From 3107 sp001483205 (lineage in GTDB: Bacteria; Pseudomonadota; Alphaproteobacteria; Rhodobacterales; Rhodobacteraceae), in the NCBI GenBank assembly GCA_964291375.2, contig OZ219809.1, positions 1,178,001 through 1,242,000 of the forward strand: DNA of 64,000 nucleotides. Direction: 5' to 3'. This document shows, piece after piece, positions 34,634 through 42,812 of this stretch. A program made the position numbers and the translations under genes. The notes under the pieces are model-generated. The model saw only the letters and a list, made by a program, of their open reading frames with translations. It was not told the origin of the DNA and searched no databases. Numbering within the stretch: position 1 is the stretch's first letter; every line of letters begins with the position of its first letter.

Positions 34634-35644
34634 ATGTCACGAAACGCCGCCAGCCCTGTTTATCTGGTCGCCGATGTCGGCGGCACAAATACGCGCATCG
34701 GTCTGGCCCCGGCGATGACGCCCGGCGAACAATCCGTTGCCTATTATGAAAACGCGGGCTTCGGTGCCCTGGCGGATGTCATCAGGGCCTATCTGGCGGG
34801 TCATGCGCAGGCGCGCCCGGATGCGGTTGCCGTCGCGATTGCCGGGCCGGTGGCCCATGGCCGGGGGCGGCTGACGAATCTGGACTGGCAGGCAGATGCG
34901 GAAACCCTTGCCGGGATCAGCGGCGCGCCGGTGGCCCATGTGCTGAATGATCTGGCCGCGCAGGGCTATGCGCTTGACCACCTTGCCCCGGCAGCCGTCA
35001 GGCGTGTTCTTGGCGGCGAGAATGGCGGGCCGGGGGCCGGGGCCGCGCGGCTGGTTGTCGGCATCGGCACCGGGTTCAACGCGGCGGCGGTTCACACCAT
35101 CGGGGCGCGCGCGTTCGTCGCGCCCGGCGAATGCGGTCATGCCGCGCTTTGCGGGCGTGGCCCGGTGCCGGGTGCGCTGGCAGACTGGATTGCAGAGCGA
35201 AACGGCGGGTTTGCCTCGGTCGAGGACGCGCTGTCGGGCCGGGGGCTGGAAAACTGCGATCTGTTTCTGGCCGGGGGCGACGGCCCCGCCGGAAAGCGCC
35301 GGGCGACCGAGATTGTTGCCGCTGCGCATCGCGGTGAAGACCGGGCGCTGCGGGCGGTTCGGTTGTTTCGGGATGTGCTCGGCGCGGTCATCGGCGATCT
35401 GGCGCTCACCTTCCTGCCATTCGGGGGCATATACCTGACCGGCGGCGTGGCGCGCTCTGTGCTGCCGTTTCTGGGGGGGCAGGGTTTTGCCGGGGCCTTC
35501 CGGGCCAAGGGGCGCTTTGCGACATTCATGGAGAGGTTTCCGGTGAGCGTTGTCACCGATGACACCGCCGCCCTGACCGGCTGCACCGCCTATCTTCGCG
35601 GCCTTGAGGCGCAGGGGCAGCCATCACAGCCTGTCGCGCAGTGA
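34634..35644 (+). CDS. glk: Glucokinase
   Basis: ATP-dependent phosphorylation of glucose, feeding the zwf-pgl-pgi route. The 336-residue Glk-family (PF02685-type) protein has VYLVADVGGTNTRIGLA (phosphate loop), VAIAGPVAHGRGRLTNLDW, VAHVLNDLAAQGYAL with catalytic Asp, VVGIGTGFNAA and VAPGECGHAAL. GGIYLTGGVARSVLPFL is the C-terminal hallmark. Its 3' end overlaps the convergent oxidase gene by 21 bp. Confidence 0.93.
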   Translation: MSRNAASPVYLVADVGGTNTRIGLAPAMTPGEQSVAYYENAGFGALADVIRAYLAGHAQARPDAVAVAIAGPVAHGRGRLTNLDWQADAETLAGISGAPVAHVLNDLAAQGYALDHLAPAAVRRVLGGENGGPGAGAARLVVGIGTGFNAAAVHTIGARAFVAPGECGHAALCGRGPVPGALADWIAERNGGFASVEDALSGRGLENCDLFLAGGDGPAGKRRATEIVAAAHRGEDRALRAVRLFRDVLGAVIGDLALTFLPFGGIYLTGGVARSVLPFLGGQGFAGAFRAKGRFATFMERFPVSVVTDDTAALTGCTAYLRGLEAQGQPSQPVAQ

Positions 35645-36940
35645 AAACCACACCATCGCCAGCGTCAGCAGCGGCTGGCGCAGCGCCACCCCGCCGGGAA
35701 AGCGCGGCACCGGCACCGAGGCCATGATGTCAAATCGCCCGGCCTGTCCGGCAATCGCCTCTGCCGCCAGCTTGCCGCCGAGGGTCGCCATCGCCACCCC
35801 ATGGCCTGAATACCCCCCCAACGCCAGCGCATTGCCGCTCAGACGGGCGAAATGGGGCATCCGGCTCATCGTGATCCCCAGCGTCCCGCCCCAGGCATAA
35901 TCAATCCGGGTTCCGGCAAGCCGGGGGAAAATTTTCAGCATCGGCTTTCGGACCTTCGCGGCAATGTCTTTCGGGAACCGCGCGCCATAGCTTTCCGCCC
36001 CGCCGAACAGCAGACGCCCCTCTTCGGAAAAACGGAAATAGTTCACCACGAACCGCGAATCCGCCACCGCGTGGTTATCCGCGATCAGGCTGGCCCGGAC
36101 CGCCGCCTCCAGCGGCTCCGTCGCGATGATGAAATTGTTGATCGGCATGACCCGCGCGGCAACCGTTCTGTTCAGGCGGCCCAGATAGCCGTTGCAGGCC
36201 AGCACCAGATGGCCCGCCCTGATCCGCGCTGTCTCTGTTTGCAGCACCACCGGCGTTCCCGCCCTGATTGACGTGACCCGAGAGCGCTCGAACACGCGCG
36301 CGCCTGCCGCCCGCGCCAGCCGGGACAGGCCAAGCGCAAATGAGAGCGGGTCAATATGCCCGGCCCCCCGATCCAGCGTTCCGCCGAAATAGGCATCCGT
36401 TCCGACAAGGGCGCGAATGCCCGCCCGGTCCAGCCCCTCGATCCGGTCATAACCGTATGCGTTGCGCAGTTTTTCGGCATAGGCGAGGCTGTCGGGAACA
36501 AAACGCGCGCGATGATCGGCATGAATGATGCCGGGGTGAAACGGGGTATTGACCTCTGGCCGCCGGGCGAGGGTCTTGACCAGCCCCACGGCCTTAAGGC
36601 CCAGATCCCAGAGCGCGCGGGCCGTCTGATGCCCGGTCAACCTCTCCAATGTGTCCTGATCCCGCCGCTGCCCGGTGCCGACCTGCCCGCCATTGCGCCC
36701 CGAGGCCCCGAACCCGACCCGATGTGCCTCCAGCAGGATGACCGCATATCCCCTCTCTGCCAGATGCAATGCCGCCGACAGGCCGGTAAAACCACCGCCA
36801 ACGATACAGACATCACACCGCATGTCGCCGACAGCGGGCGGCATCGGCGGCGGCAGGCCAGCACGGGCAGCAGAGCGGGCAACATAATAGCAGGCGGGCG
36901 GATAAGCCCCGGCCTCGTCATTGGCGGTCAGCATGTCCAT
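35624..36940 (-). CDS. FAD-dependent oxidoreductase, PuuB-like (gamma-glutamylputrescine oxidase type)
   Basis: A 438-residue DAO-family flavoprotein. The FAD fold is CDVCIVGGGFTGLSAALHLAERGYAVILLEAHRVGFGASGRNGG (residues about 42-86), and the C-terminal flavin region is GNALALGGYSGHGVAMATLGG. Its place next to a SpuC-like aminotransferase and PuuA-like ligase supports oxidation of gamma-glutamylputrescine to the aldehyde plus hydrogen peroxide and ammonia. Other amine or amino-acid oxidases share the fold, so the substrate is inferred. It follows spuC by 3 bp on the same strand. Confidence 0.87.
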   Translation of the reverse strand: MDMLTANDEAGAYPPACYYVARSAARAGLPPPMPPAVGDMRCDVCIVGGGFTGLSAALHLAERGYAVILLEAHRVGFGASGRNGGQVGTGQRRDQDTLERLTGHQTARALWDLGLKAVGLVKTLARRPEVNTPFHPGIIHADHRARFVPDSLAYAEKLRNAYGYDRIEGLDRAGIRALVGTDAYFGGTLDRGAGHIDPLSFALGLSRLARAAGARVFERSRVTSIRAGTPVVLQTETARIRAGHLVLACNGYLGRLNRTVAARVMPINNFIIATEPLEAAVRASLIADNHAVADSRFVVNYFRFSEEGRLLFGGAESYGARFPKDIAAKVRKPMLKIFPRLAGTRIDYAWGGTLGITMSRMPHFARLSGNALALGGYSGHGVAMATLGGKLAAEAIAGQAGRFDIMASVPVPRFPGGVALRQPLLTLAMVWFSLRDRL

Positions 36941-36943
36941 GGC

Positions 36944-38341
36944 TCAGGCGACCTTTAGCAGCCCCTCATCCCTGATCATGGCATATGTCTGATCAAGCGC
37001 CCGCCACGCCCGTTCAATCAGCAGGTCAATCTGCCCCTTCGTGATAATCAGCGGCGGCGAGACGATCATCCGGTCACCCACATGGCGCATCACCAGATGA
37101 TTGGCAAAGCAGAAGTCGCGGCAGATCATGCCCACTTTGCCCGGCCCGGCGGCAAAGCCTGCCCGCGCCGCCTTATCAGGGGTCATTTGCAGCCCCGCCA
37201 GCAGGCCGAGCGTTCGCGCCTCTCCCACCAGCGGATGATCGGCCAATTCTGACCAGCGCCGGGCAAGATAGGGGGCGGCGACCTGCCCGGCCTGTTCAAC
37301 GATCTTCTCTTCCTCAAGGATGCGCAGGTTTTCCAGCGCCACCGCCGCGGCGACCGGATGGCCGGAATAGGTATATCCGTGGCTGAACTCGCCGCCCGCC
37401 GCGATTGTCTCTGCCACCTCGTCCCGCAGGATAGACCCGCCAATCGGCGCATAGCCCGAACTCAGGCCCTTGGCGATGGTGATGATGTCGGGCCGAATGG
37501 CGAATGTATCGCACCCCCACCAGTTTCCCGTCCGGCCAAAGCCGCAAATCACCTCATCAGCGATCAGCAAAATCTCATGCGCGTCGCAAATGCGCTGAAT
37601 TTCGGGCCAGTAGGTTGCGGGCGGAATGATGACACCCCCGGCCCCCTGCACCGGTTCGGCGATGAACGCGGCGACACGGCCCTCGCCCAACTCGGCAATC
37701 TTTGCCTCAAGCTGGCGCGCACGTTCAAGGCCGAACGCCTCGGGCGACATTTCGCCCCCTTCGGCATACCAGTGCGGTTGATCGATATGGGTGATCCCGG
37801 CAATCGGCAATCCGCCCTGCGCGTGCATCGCCGCCATCCCGCCCAGACTCGCGCCGCCCATGGTCGAGCCGTGATAGGCATTCCGGCGGCTGATGATCAC
37901 CTGTTTCTGTGGCTTGCCCTTCGCCGCCCAATAGTGGCGCGCCAGCCGGATATTGGTGTCATTCGCCTCTGACCCGGACCCGGCATAGAACACTTTCGTC
38001 ATCCCCTCGGGCGCGAGACCGGCCAGCCGGGCGGACAGCGCGATCACCGGCGCGTGGCTGGTCTGAAATAAGGTGTTGTAATAGGGCAATTCGCGCATCT
38101 GTCTGGCGGCGGCCTCTGCCAGTTCCTCACGCCCGTAGCCGATATTGACGCACCACAGCCCGGCCATGCCATCCAGCATTTCAACGCCGTCGGTATCGGT
38201 CAGCATCACCCCGTTTGCCCGCGCGATGATCCGCGCGCCCTTGCGGGCAAGCTCTGCATCATTGGTAAAGGGGTGCAGGTGATGGGCGGCATCAAGCGCC
38301 TGAAGCGCGGGCGTCGGCAGGTGATTGCTGATGACGGTCAT
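36944..38341 (-). CDS. Class III aminotransferase, putrescine-pyruvate type (SpuC-like)
   Basis: A 465-residue PLP enzyme starting MTVISNHLPTPALQALDAAH at 38341, with GGAGA upstream. Motifs: FYAGSGSEANDTNIRLAR (119-136), NAYHGST (154-160), IADEVICGFGRTG and Schiff-base K291 in DIITIAKGLSSGYAPIGG. WGCDTFAIRPD and the long HLHPFT N terminus resemble putrescine or omega-amino acid:pyruvate transaminases. The enclosing polyamine cluster supports putrescine as donor, by inference. Confidence 0.88.
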   Translation of the reverse strand: MTVISNHLPTPALQALDAAHHLHPFTNDAELARKGARIIARANGVMLTDTDGVEMLDGMAGLWCVNIGYGREELAEAAARQMRELPYYNTLFQTSHAPVIALSARLAGLAPEGMTKVFYAGSGSEANDTNIRLARHYWAAKGKPQKQVIISRRNAYHGSTMGGASLGGMAAMHAQGGLPIAGITHIDQPHWYAEGGEMSPEAFGLERARQLEAKIAELGEGRVAAFIAEPVQGAGGVIIPPATYWPEIQRICDAHEILLIADEVICGFGRTGNWWGCDTFAIRPDIITIAKGLSSGYAPIGGSILRDEVAETIAAGGEFSHGYTYSGHPVAAAVALENLRILEEEKIVEQAGQVAAPYLARRWSELADHPLVGEARTLGLLAGLQMTPDKAARAGFAAGPGKVGMICRDFCFANHLVMRHVGDRMIVSPPLIITKGQIDLLIERAWRALDQTYAMIRDEGLLKVA

Positions 38342-38362
38342 GGTTGTCTCCGGTTGCAAGCC

Positions 38363-39739
38363 CTATGCGTTCAGCAACAGGTGCTGACGCTCCCACGGGG
38401 ATATTTCCTGCTGGTATTCCTCCAGCTCTGCCCATTTGATGTCGGAATAGACCCGGCAGAAACGCGCGCCCAGAATGTCCTTGATCGCGGCATCCCGGTC
38501 GAACAGGTCAAGCGCCTCGCGCAGGCTGAAGGGCAATTCCTCGCCCCCCTTCAGAACCTCGTAATTCGCCGCCGGGCGTGGTTCATCCCCGTTCACCATG
38601 CCCAGATAGCCCGCCGCCAGACTTGCCGCCAGGGCCAGATACGGGTTGGCATCGCTGCCGATCACCCGGTTTTCGACCCGCCGCGCCTCTGCGCCCGAGT
38701 TGGGGATGCGCAGGCCGGTGGTGCGGTTATCCGCCGCCCATTCCAGATTGGTGGGCGCGCTCATCCCCTCTGCGGTAAAGCGGCGATAGGAATTGACATA
38801 TGGGGCCAGAAGCGGGATCACCGATCCGAGATATTTCTGCGACCCGCCGATGAAGTGGCGAAAGGCGGCGCTTTCGGTCCCGTCCGGGTTGGAAAACATG
38901 TTCTGCCCGGTCTTTGCATCGACGACGCTCTGGTGAATGTGCATGGCACTGCCGGGTTCATCCCGTATCGGTTTGGCCATGAAGGTGGCAAACACGCCCT
39001 TGCAGAGCGCCGCCTCGCGGATCGTGCGTTTGAAATAGAACACCTGATCCGCCAGTTGCAGGGGGTCACCGTGCGGCAGGTTGATCTCGATCTGCCCCGC
39101 GCCGCCTTCCTGAATAACCGTGTCGATCCTGAACCCCTGAGCCTCGGCAAAATCATAGATGGTGTCGATCACCTCGCCGAACTCATCGACCGCCATCATC
39201 GAATAGGCCTGACGGCTGGCCCCCTTGCGCCCTGTCCGTCCGGGGGGCGGCTCTATCGCTTCGTTCGGGTCGATATTGGGCTTGGTCAGGTAAAATTCCA
39301 GCTCCGGCGCGACCACGGGCGACCATCCGCGCCCGGCATAGGCCCCCAGGACGCGCCTCAGCACGGTGCGCGGGGCCAGGTCCAGCCCCTGCCCGTCGCG
39401 GGTTTCCAGATCGCTGATGATTTGCAGGGTGGCGTCCTCGGCCCAGGGGACGGCTGTGGCGGTGGACATGTCCGGGCGCAGCAGGATGTCCTGCTCCAGC
39501 CACTGGTTCGGGATGTCCATGTCCACATACTCGCCCGAAATCGTCTGGTAGAACAGCGAGACCGGCAGATAAAGCGTCTGTTCGGGGCTGAATTTGTAGG
39601 ACGGCATCGCCTTGCCCCGCGACATGCCGACGAAATCGGGGATGATGCACTCGACTTCCTCGATCCGCCGCTCGCCCAGATAGCGGGCGAAAGCGTCCGG
39701 CAGGTCGGTAACCCAGTCTGTGGGGGCGTGTGATACCAC
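38363..39739 (-). CDS. Glutamine synthetase family protein, PuuA-like gamma-glutamylputrescine synthetase
   Basis: A 458-residue ATP-dependent ligase. The core has VVAPELEFYLT (first metal Glu), QEGGAGQIEINLPHGDPL, GSAMHIHQSVVDAKTGQNMFSN, the ADNRTTGLRIPNSGAEARRVENRVIGSDANPY active site and a C terminus lacking the adenylylation Tyr region of GlnA. These features and the polyamine neighbours favour PuuA over ammonia-assimilating GlnA. The start is GTG at 39739. It is first of puuA-spuC-puuB transcribed leftward. Confidence 0.88.
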   Translation of the reverse strand: MVSHAPTDWVTDLPDAFARYLGERRIEEVECIIPDFVGMSRGKAMPSYKFSPEQTLYLPVSLFYQTISGEYVDMDIPNQWLEQDILLRPDMSTATAVPWAEDATLQIISDLETRDGQGLDLAPRTVLRRVLGAYAGRGWSPVVAPELEFYLTKPNIDPNEAIEPPPGRTGRKGASRQAYSMMAVDEFGEVIDTIYDFAEAQGFRIDTVIQEGGAGQIEINLPHGDPLQLADQVFYFKRTIREAALCKGVFATFMAKPIRDEPGSAMHIHQSVVDAKTGQNMFSNPDGTESAAFRHFIGGSQKYLGSVIPLLAPYVNSYRRFTAEGMSAPTNLEWAADNRTTGLRIPNSGAEARRVENRVIGSDANPYLALAASLAAGYLGMVNGDEPRPAANYEVLKGGEELPFSLREALDLFDRDAAIKDILGARFCRVYSDIKWAELEEYQQEISPWERQHLLLNA

Positions 39740-39792
39740 GGCAACACCTGTTCATGCGGCTTTGTTCGGGGCGAAGGGATTCGTTCCCGAAG

Positions 39793-39810
39793 ATTTGATC
39801 AAATCATGCC
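39793..39810. promoter_or_regulatory. Putative GntR operator upstream of puuA
   Basis: ATTTGATCAAATCATGCC, containing the palindrome ATTTGATCAAAT, lies 54 bp before the puuA start. An identical 18-mer lies between gntR and potF at 41619-41636. The shared exact sequence at both promoters of one functional cluster makes it the best candidate site for the local GntR regulator. Confidence 0.7.
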
Positions 39811-39837
39811 GGAAAAGTGGCGCGCCCGTCAATGACC

Positions 39838-40005
39838 CTTGTGTGGCGTGATGGCATGATCCCCTTTGGGAAAGCAGAAAAGAGCCGCGTCCGGCCAGGC
39901 AAGGGGGGCGCGCGCCGCCCACCCCATTGAGGGGGTGAGGCCCGTCCCGGAAACGGTCCGGTGGGGCGTTATTTGGATGTTATAATATATGTCAGCAGTA
40001 CTGAC
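39838..40005. repeat. Leader of the palindrome array: D/F remnants and a TATAAT-bearing element
   Basis: A D-like GC-rich body with CCCATTGAGGGGGTGAGGCC is followed by a truncated F hairpin (GAAACGGTCCGGTGG), then GTTATAATATATGTCAGC. TATAAT is at 39981-39986, and the GTCAG-CAGTA-CTGAC inverted repeat at 39990-40004 leads straight into the array. The same GTTATAmTATATGTCAG lead precedes palindromes at 7157. Confidence 0.65.
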
Positions 40006-40591
40006 CTTATCCGCGGATAAGCCGCGCCCTCTGACCTTACCCGCGGATAAGGCGTTCCCTCTGCCCTTATCCGCGGATAAGCCACGCCCTCTGCCCTTAC
40101 CCGCGGATAAGCCACGTCCTCTGACCTTATCCGCGGATAAGCCACGCCCTTTGCCCTTATCCGCGGATAAGCCGCGTCCTCTGCCCTTATCCGCGGATAA
40201 GCCGCGGCCTCTGACCTTATCCGCGGATAAGCCACGCCCTCTGCCCTTATCCGCGGATAAGCCACGTCCTCTGCCCTTATCCGCGGATAAGCCGCGTCCT
40301 CTGCCCTTATCCGCGGATAAGCCACGCCCTCTGACCTTATCCGCGGATAAGCCACGTCTTCTGCCCTTATCCGCGGATAAGCCACGCCCTCTGCCCTTAT
40401 CCGCGGATAAGCCACGTCCTCTGCCCTTATCCGCGGATAAGCCACGCCCTCTGCCCTTATCCGCGGATAAGCCGCCCGCTCTGACCTTATCCGCGGATAA
40501 GCCACGCCCTCTGCCCTTACCCGCGGATAAGCCACGCCCTCTGCCCTTATCCGCGGATAAGCCGCGCCCTCTGCCCTTATCCGCGGATAAG
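40006..40591. repeat. Tandem array of 20 palindromes, 30-bp period
   Basis: Twenty copies of CTTATCCGCGGATAAG (some with TTACCC for TTATCC) start exactly every 30 bp from 40006 to 40576. The 14-bp linkers are near-identical (CCACGCCCTCTGCC with small changes such as CCGCGT or CTGAC). Because 30 is a multiple of 3 and the unit lacks stops, both strands show long meaningless open frames. The array lies between puuA and gntR, whose regulator site is at 39793. A palindrome with so regular a phase suggests a protein-binding array or hairpin-rich RNA; neither is shown. Confidence 0.97.
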
Positions 40592-40817
40592 GTCCGCCCC
40601 CGTGCCGGGACAGATGCGCGAACAACCCGAAAGGCCGCGTCCGGCCCGCACGGTAGGCGCGAACGCGCCGCCCCGTGGGGGGGTGAGGCCCGTCTCGGAA
40701 ACGGTCCGGTGGACCGTTTCAGGGCCGAACGGGCGGAGCCCAATGACGGCCCGGCGCGGCGTTCCGCCGGGCGGGACAGGTTGGCCACCGATGCGCCAAT
40801 AGGTCAGAGGTGTTGAC
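40592..40817. repeat. D, F and A repeat pieces splitting the palindrome array
   Basis: A reversed D body (CCGAAAGGCCGCGTCCGGCC onward), a perfect F hairpin at 40699-40721, and a GGTTGGCCACCGATGCGCCA arm at 40780-40799 sit between the 20-unit block and two further units. This looks like insertion of other repeats into a once longer array. Confidence 0.7.
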
Positions 40818-40863
40818 CTTATCCGCGGATAAGCCGCGCCCTCTGACCTTACCCGCGGATAAG
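40818..40863. repeat. Two further palindrome units
   Basis: CTTATCCGCGGATAAG at 40818-40833 and CTTACCCGCGGATAAG at 40848-40863, again 30 bp apart with the CCGCGCCCTCTGAC linker. They are 42 bp from the gntR stop. Confidence 0.93.
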
Positions 40864-40904
40864 GTGCGGGGGGCACCGGCGTCAGGCGCTATGCAAAGGC
40901 CCTG

Positions 40905-41573
40905 TCAATCACCCTTCGGCGGGGCGGGGGTTTCCAGCGCCCCCCTGATCTGATCCATGCCCTGATGGATGTCATCGGCAATCGCCTGCCCCGCCGCGCG
41001 CGCATCGCCGTTCCTGATCGCGCGGATGGCTCGCAGGTGCATGTCAGGCAGGGCCATTGTGTCGAGCCGGTCACACACCACCCGCAGGGACGGCCCGGCC
41101 CGCAACCAGAGCGTCTGCGCAATCGCGGTCAGGATATGCGCCTGCGCGGCATCATAAAGCCGGAAGTGAAACCGGTAGTTGTGACAGAGGTATCCCTCGA
41201 CCGCCCCGCCCGACAGGGCGTCGTTCAGCGCCCCGTCCAGGGCCACCAGATCGTCAACCAGCCCGGCGGGGGCCTTTTCCGCCGCCATCTCAGCCAGTTT
41301 CGGCTCCAGCGCGATGCGCGCCAGCCGCAGTTCCTCGCACTGCCCCGGCGTCAGACGCGGAATCGCAATCCGCCGGTTGTCCATCGTTTGCAGGGCACCC
41401 TCAGAGGTCAGCCGCCTGATTGCCTCTCGCACCGGGGTCATGCCCGCACCGATCATCCGCGCCAGCCCCTGAATCGTGACCCCCTGCCCCGGAGCCAGCG
41501 CGCCGAACAGGATCGCATCACGGATACGGCGATAAATCGCCTCGTGCTCGGGGATTTTCCTGTGTTCCGCCAT
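40905..41573 (-). CDS. GntR family transcriptional regulator (FadR-type)
   Basis: A 222-residue regulator. The N-terminal winged HTH is EAIYRRIRDAILFGALAPGQGVTIQGLARMIGAGMTPVREAIRRLTSEGAL (residues about 11-61), and the C-terminal all-helical FCD ligand domain has HNYRFHFRLYDAA, with likely metal-binding His residues. It is divergent from the polyamine-binding protein gene, with the 18-bp ATTTGATCAAATCATGCC in the gap and again before puuA. It is therefore the likely repressor of both polyamine catabolism and uptake; the inducer is unknown. Confidence 0.88.
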   Translation of the reverse strand: MAEHRKIPEHEAIYRRIRDAILFGALAPGQGVTIQGLARMIGAGMTPVREAIRRLTSEGALQTMDNRRIAIPRLTPGQCEELRLARIALEPKLAEMAAEKAPAGLVDDLVALDGALNDALSGGAVEGYLCHNYRFHFRLYDAAQAHILTAIAQTLWLRAGPSLRVVCDRLDTMALPDMHLRAIRAIRNGDARAAGQAIADDIHQGMDQIRGALETPAPPKGD

Positions 41574-41618
41574 ACCGGACCCTTATGGCCGACTGCCCTC
41601 TTGCGCCGAATCAGTATA

Positions 41619-41636
41619 TTTGATCAAATCATGCCC
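41619..41636. promoter_or_regulatory. Putative GntR operator between gntR and potF
   Basis: The second exact copy of ATTTGATCAAATCATGCC, 46 bp from the gntR start and 38 bp from the binding-protein start, placed to control both divergent transcripts. Confidence 0.7.
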
Positions 41637-41673
41637 CAGGACAGGTCGTCCTGACAATCTGGGAGGTTAGAAA

Positions 41674-42762
41674 ATGCCAAATTCAATGATGCCGCTGACA
41701 CTGGTTGCGTCGATTGCCGCATCATCGGTCGCTGTCGCTGATGAGGTTCGCGTCTATAACTGGTCGGACTATATCGACGAGACGCTGCTGGACAAGTTCG
41801 AGCAGGAAACCGGCTATGACCTGATCTATGATGTGTTCGATTCCAACGAGGTGCTGGAAACCAAGATGCTGGCGGGCAATTCCGGCTATGATGTGGTGGT
41901 CCCCACCGCCGATTTCCTTCAGCGCCAGATTGCCGTGGGCGCGTTTCAGCCACTGGACTATTCCAAACTGCCCAATTCGGAAAACCTCTGGGATCTGATC
42001 AAGGAACGCACCGACAGCTATGATCCGGGCAATGTCCACGCCTTCAACTACATGTGGGGGAGCACCGGGGTTGCCGTCAATGTCGGCAAGGTGACCGAGA
42101 TTCTGGGCGAGGACGCCCCGATCGATTCGCTGGCGCTGGTCTTTGACCCGGCGAATATGGAAAAGCTGGCGGAATGCGGCGTCTATTTCCTTGATGCGCC
42201 GACCGAGATCATCCCCGCCGCGCTGGCCTATCTGGGCGAAGACCCCGACACCCATGACCCCGATACCATCGCCAAAGCCGAGGCGGTTCTGACCGCGGTG
42301 CGCCCCTATGTGCGCAAGTTCCACAGTTCCGAATACATCAACGCCCTTGCCAATGGCGACATCTGCGCGGCCATCGGCTGGTCCGGCGACGTGTTGCAGG
42401 CGCGTGACCGGGCGATAGAGGCCGAAAACGGCGTCGAAATCGCCTATAACGCGCCGAAAGAGGGCGCGCTGATGTGGTTCGACATGATGGCGATTCCGGT
42501 GGACGCCCCCAACCCGGACGGCGCGCACGCCTTTCTGAACTTCATCATGGACGCTGAGAACATGGCGGTGGCCTCGAACTATGTCTATTTTGCCAATGGC
42601 AATGAGGCGTCCCAGCAATATCTGAGCGAAGACGTGATCGGCGATCCGGCGATCTATCCGGATGAGGCAACGCTTGAGAACCTCTATACCACCCGGCCCT
42701 ATCCGCCGGACATCCAGCGGATTGTCACCCGGCTCTGGACCCGGATCAAATCCGGGGCCTGA
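41674..42762 (+). CDS. potF: Polyamine ABC transporter substrate-binding protein (PotF-like)
   Basis: A 362-residue periplasmic binding protein. Residues 1-22 form a Sec signal peptide ending SVAVADEV. The mature start EVRVYNWSDYIDETLLDKFEQETG is the PotD/PotF signature; SGYDVVVPTADFLQRQI and MWGSTGVAVN follow. Such proteins bind putrescine or spermidine; PotF-like residues and the adjacent puu genes favour putrescine. GGGAGG precedes the start. It is first of potFGHI. Confidence 0.92.
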   Translation: MPNSMMPLTLVASIAASSVAVADEVRVYNWSDYIDETLLDKFEQETGYDLIYDVFDSNEVLETKMLAGNSGYDVVVPTADFLQRQIAVGAFQPLDYSKLPNSENLWDLIKERTDSYDPGNVHAFNYMWGSTGVAVNVGKVTEILGEDAPIDSLALVFDPANMEKLAECGVYFLDAPTEIIPAALAYLGEDPDTHDPDTIAKAEAVLTAVRPYVRKFHSSEYINALANGDICAAIGWSGDVLQARDRAIEAENGVEIAYNAPKEGALMWFDMMAIPVDAPNPDGAHAFLNFIMDAENMAVASNYVYFANGNEASQQYLSEDVIGDPAIYPDEATLENLYTTRPYPPDIQRIVTRLWTRIKSGA

Positions 42763-42812
42763 TGCCGCCACCGACGGCCCGGCCCGGCTGACAGAGGCCG
42801 GGCGGGGCTGAT

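Noticed and set aside
38363..39739. Glutamine synthetase GlnA.
   Set aside because: The PuuA-like neighbours, the length and the lack of the adenylylation-site region favour gamma-glutamylputrescine synthetase.
40006..40591. CRISPR array.
   Set aside because: The linkers are nearly identical rather than unique spacers, they are only 14 bp, and there are no cas genes.
40006..40591. Replication origin with DnaA boxes.
   Set aside because: TTATCCGCG differs from TTATCCACA at two key bases, there is no AT-rich unwinding element, and no dnaA, parAB or hemE neighbours are present.
39829..40816. Long open frames on both strands across the palindrome array (275, 218 and 319 codons; decapeptide repeats such as LPLSADKPRP and AYPRIRAEGV).
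   Set aside because: The 30-bp unit is a multiple of 3 without stops, so frames stay open automatically. No ribosome site precedes the starts, and both strands are equally open.
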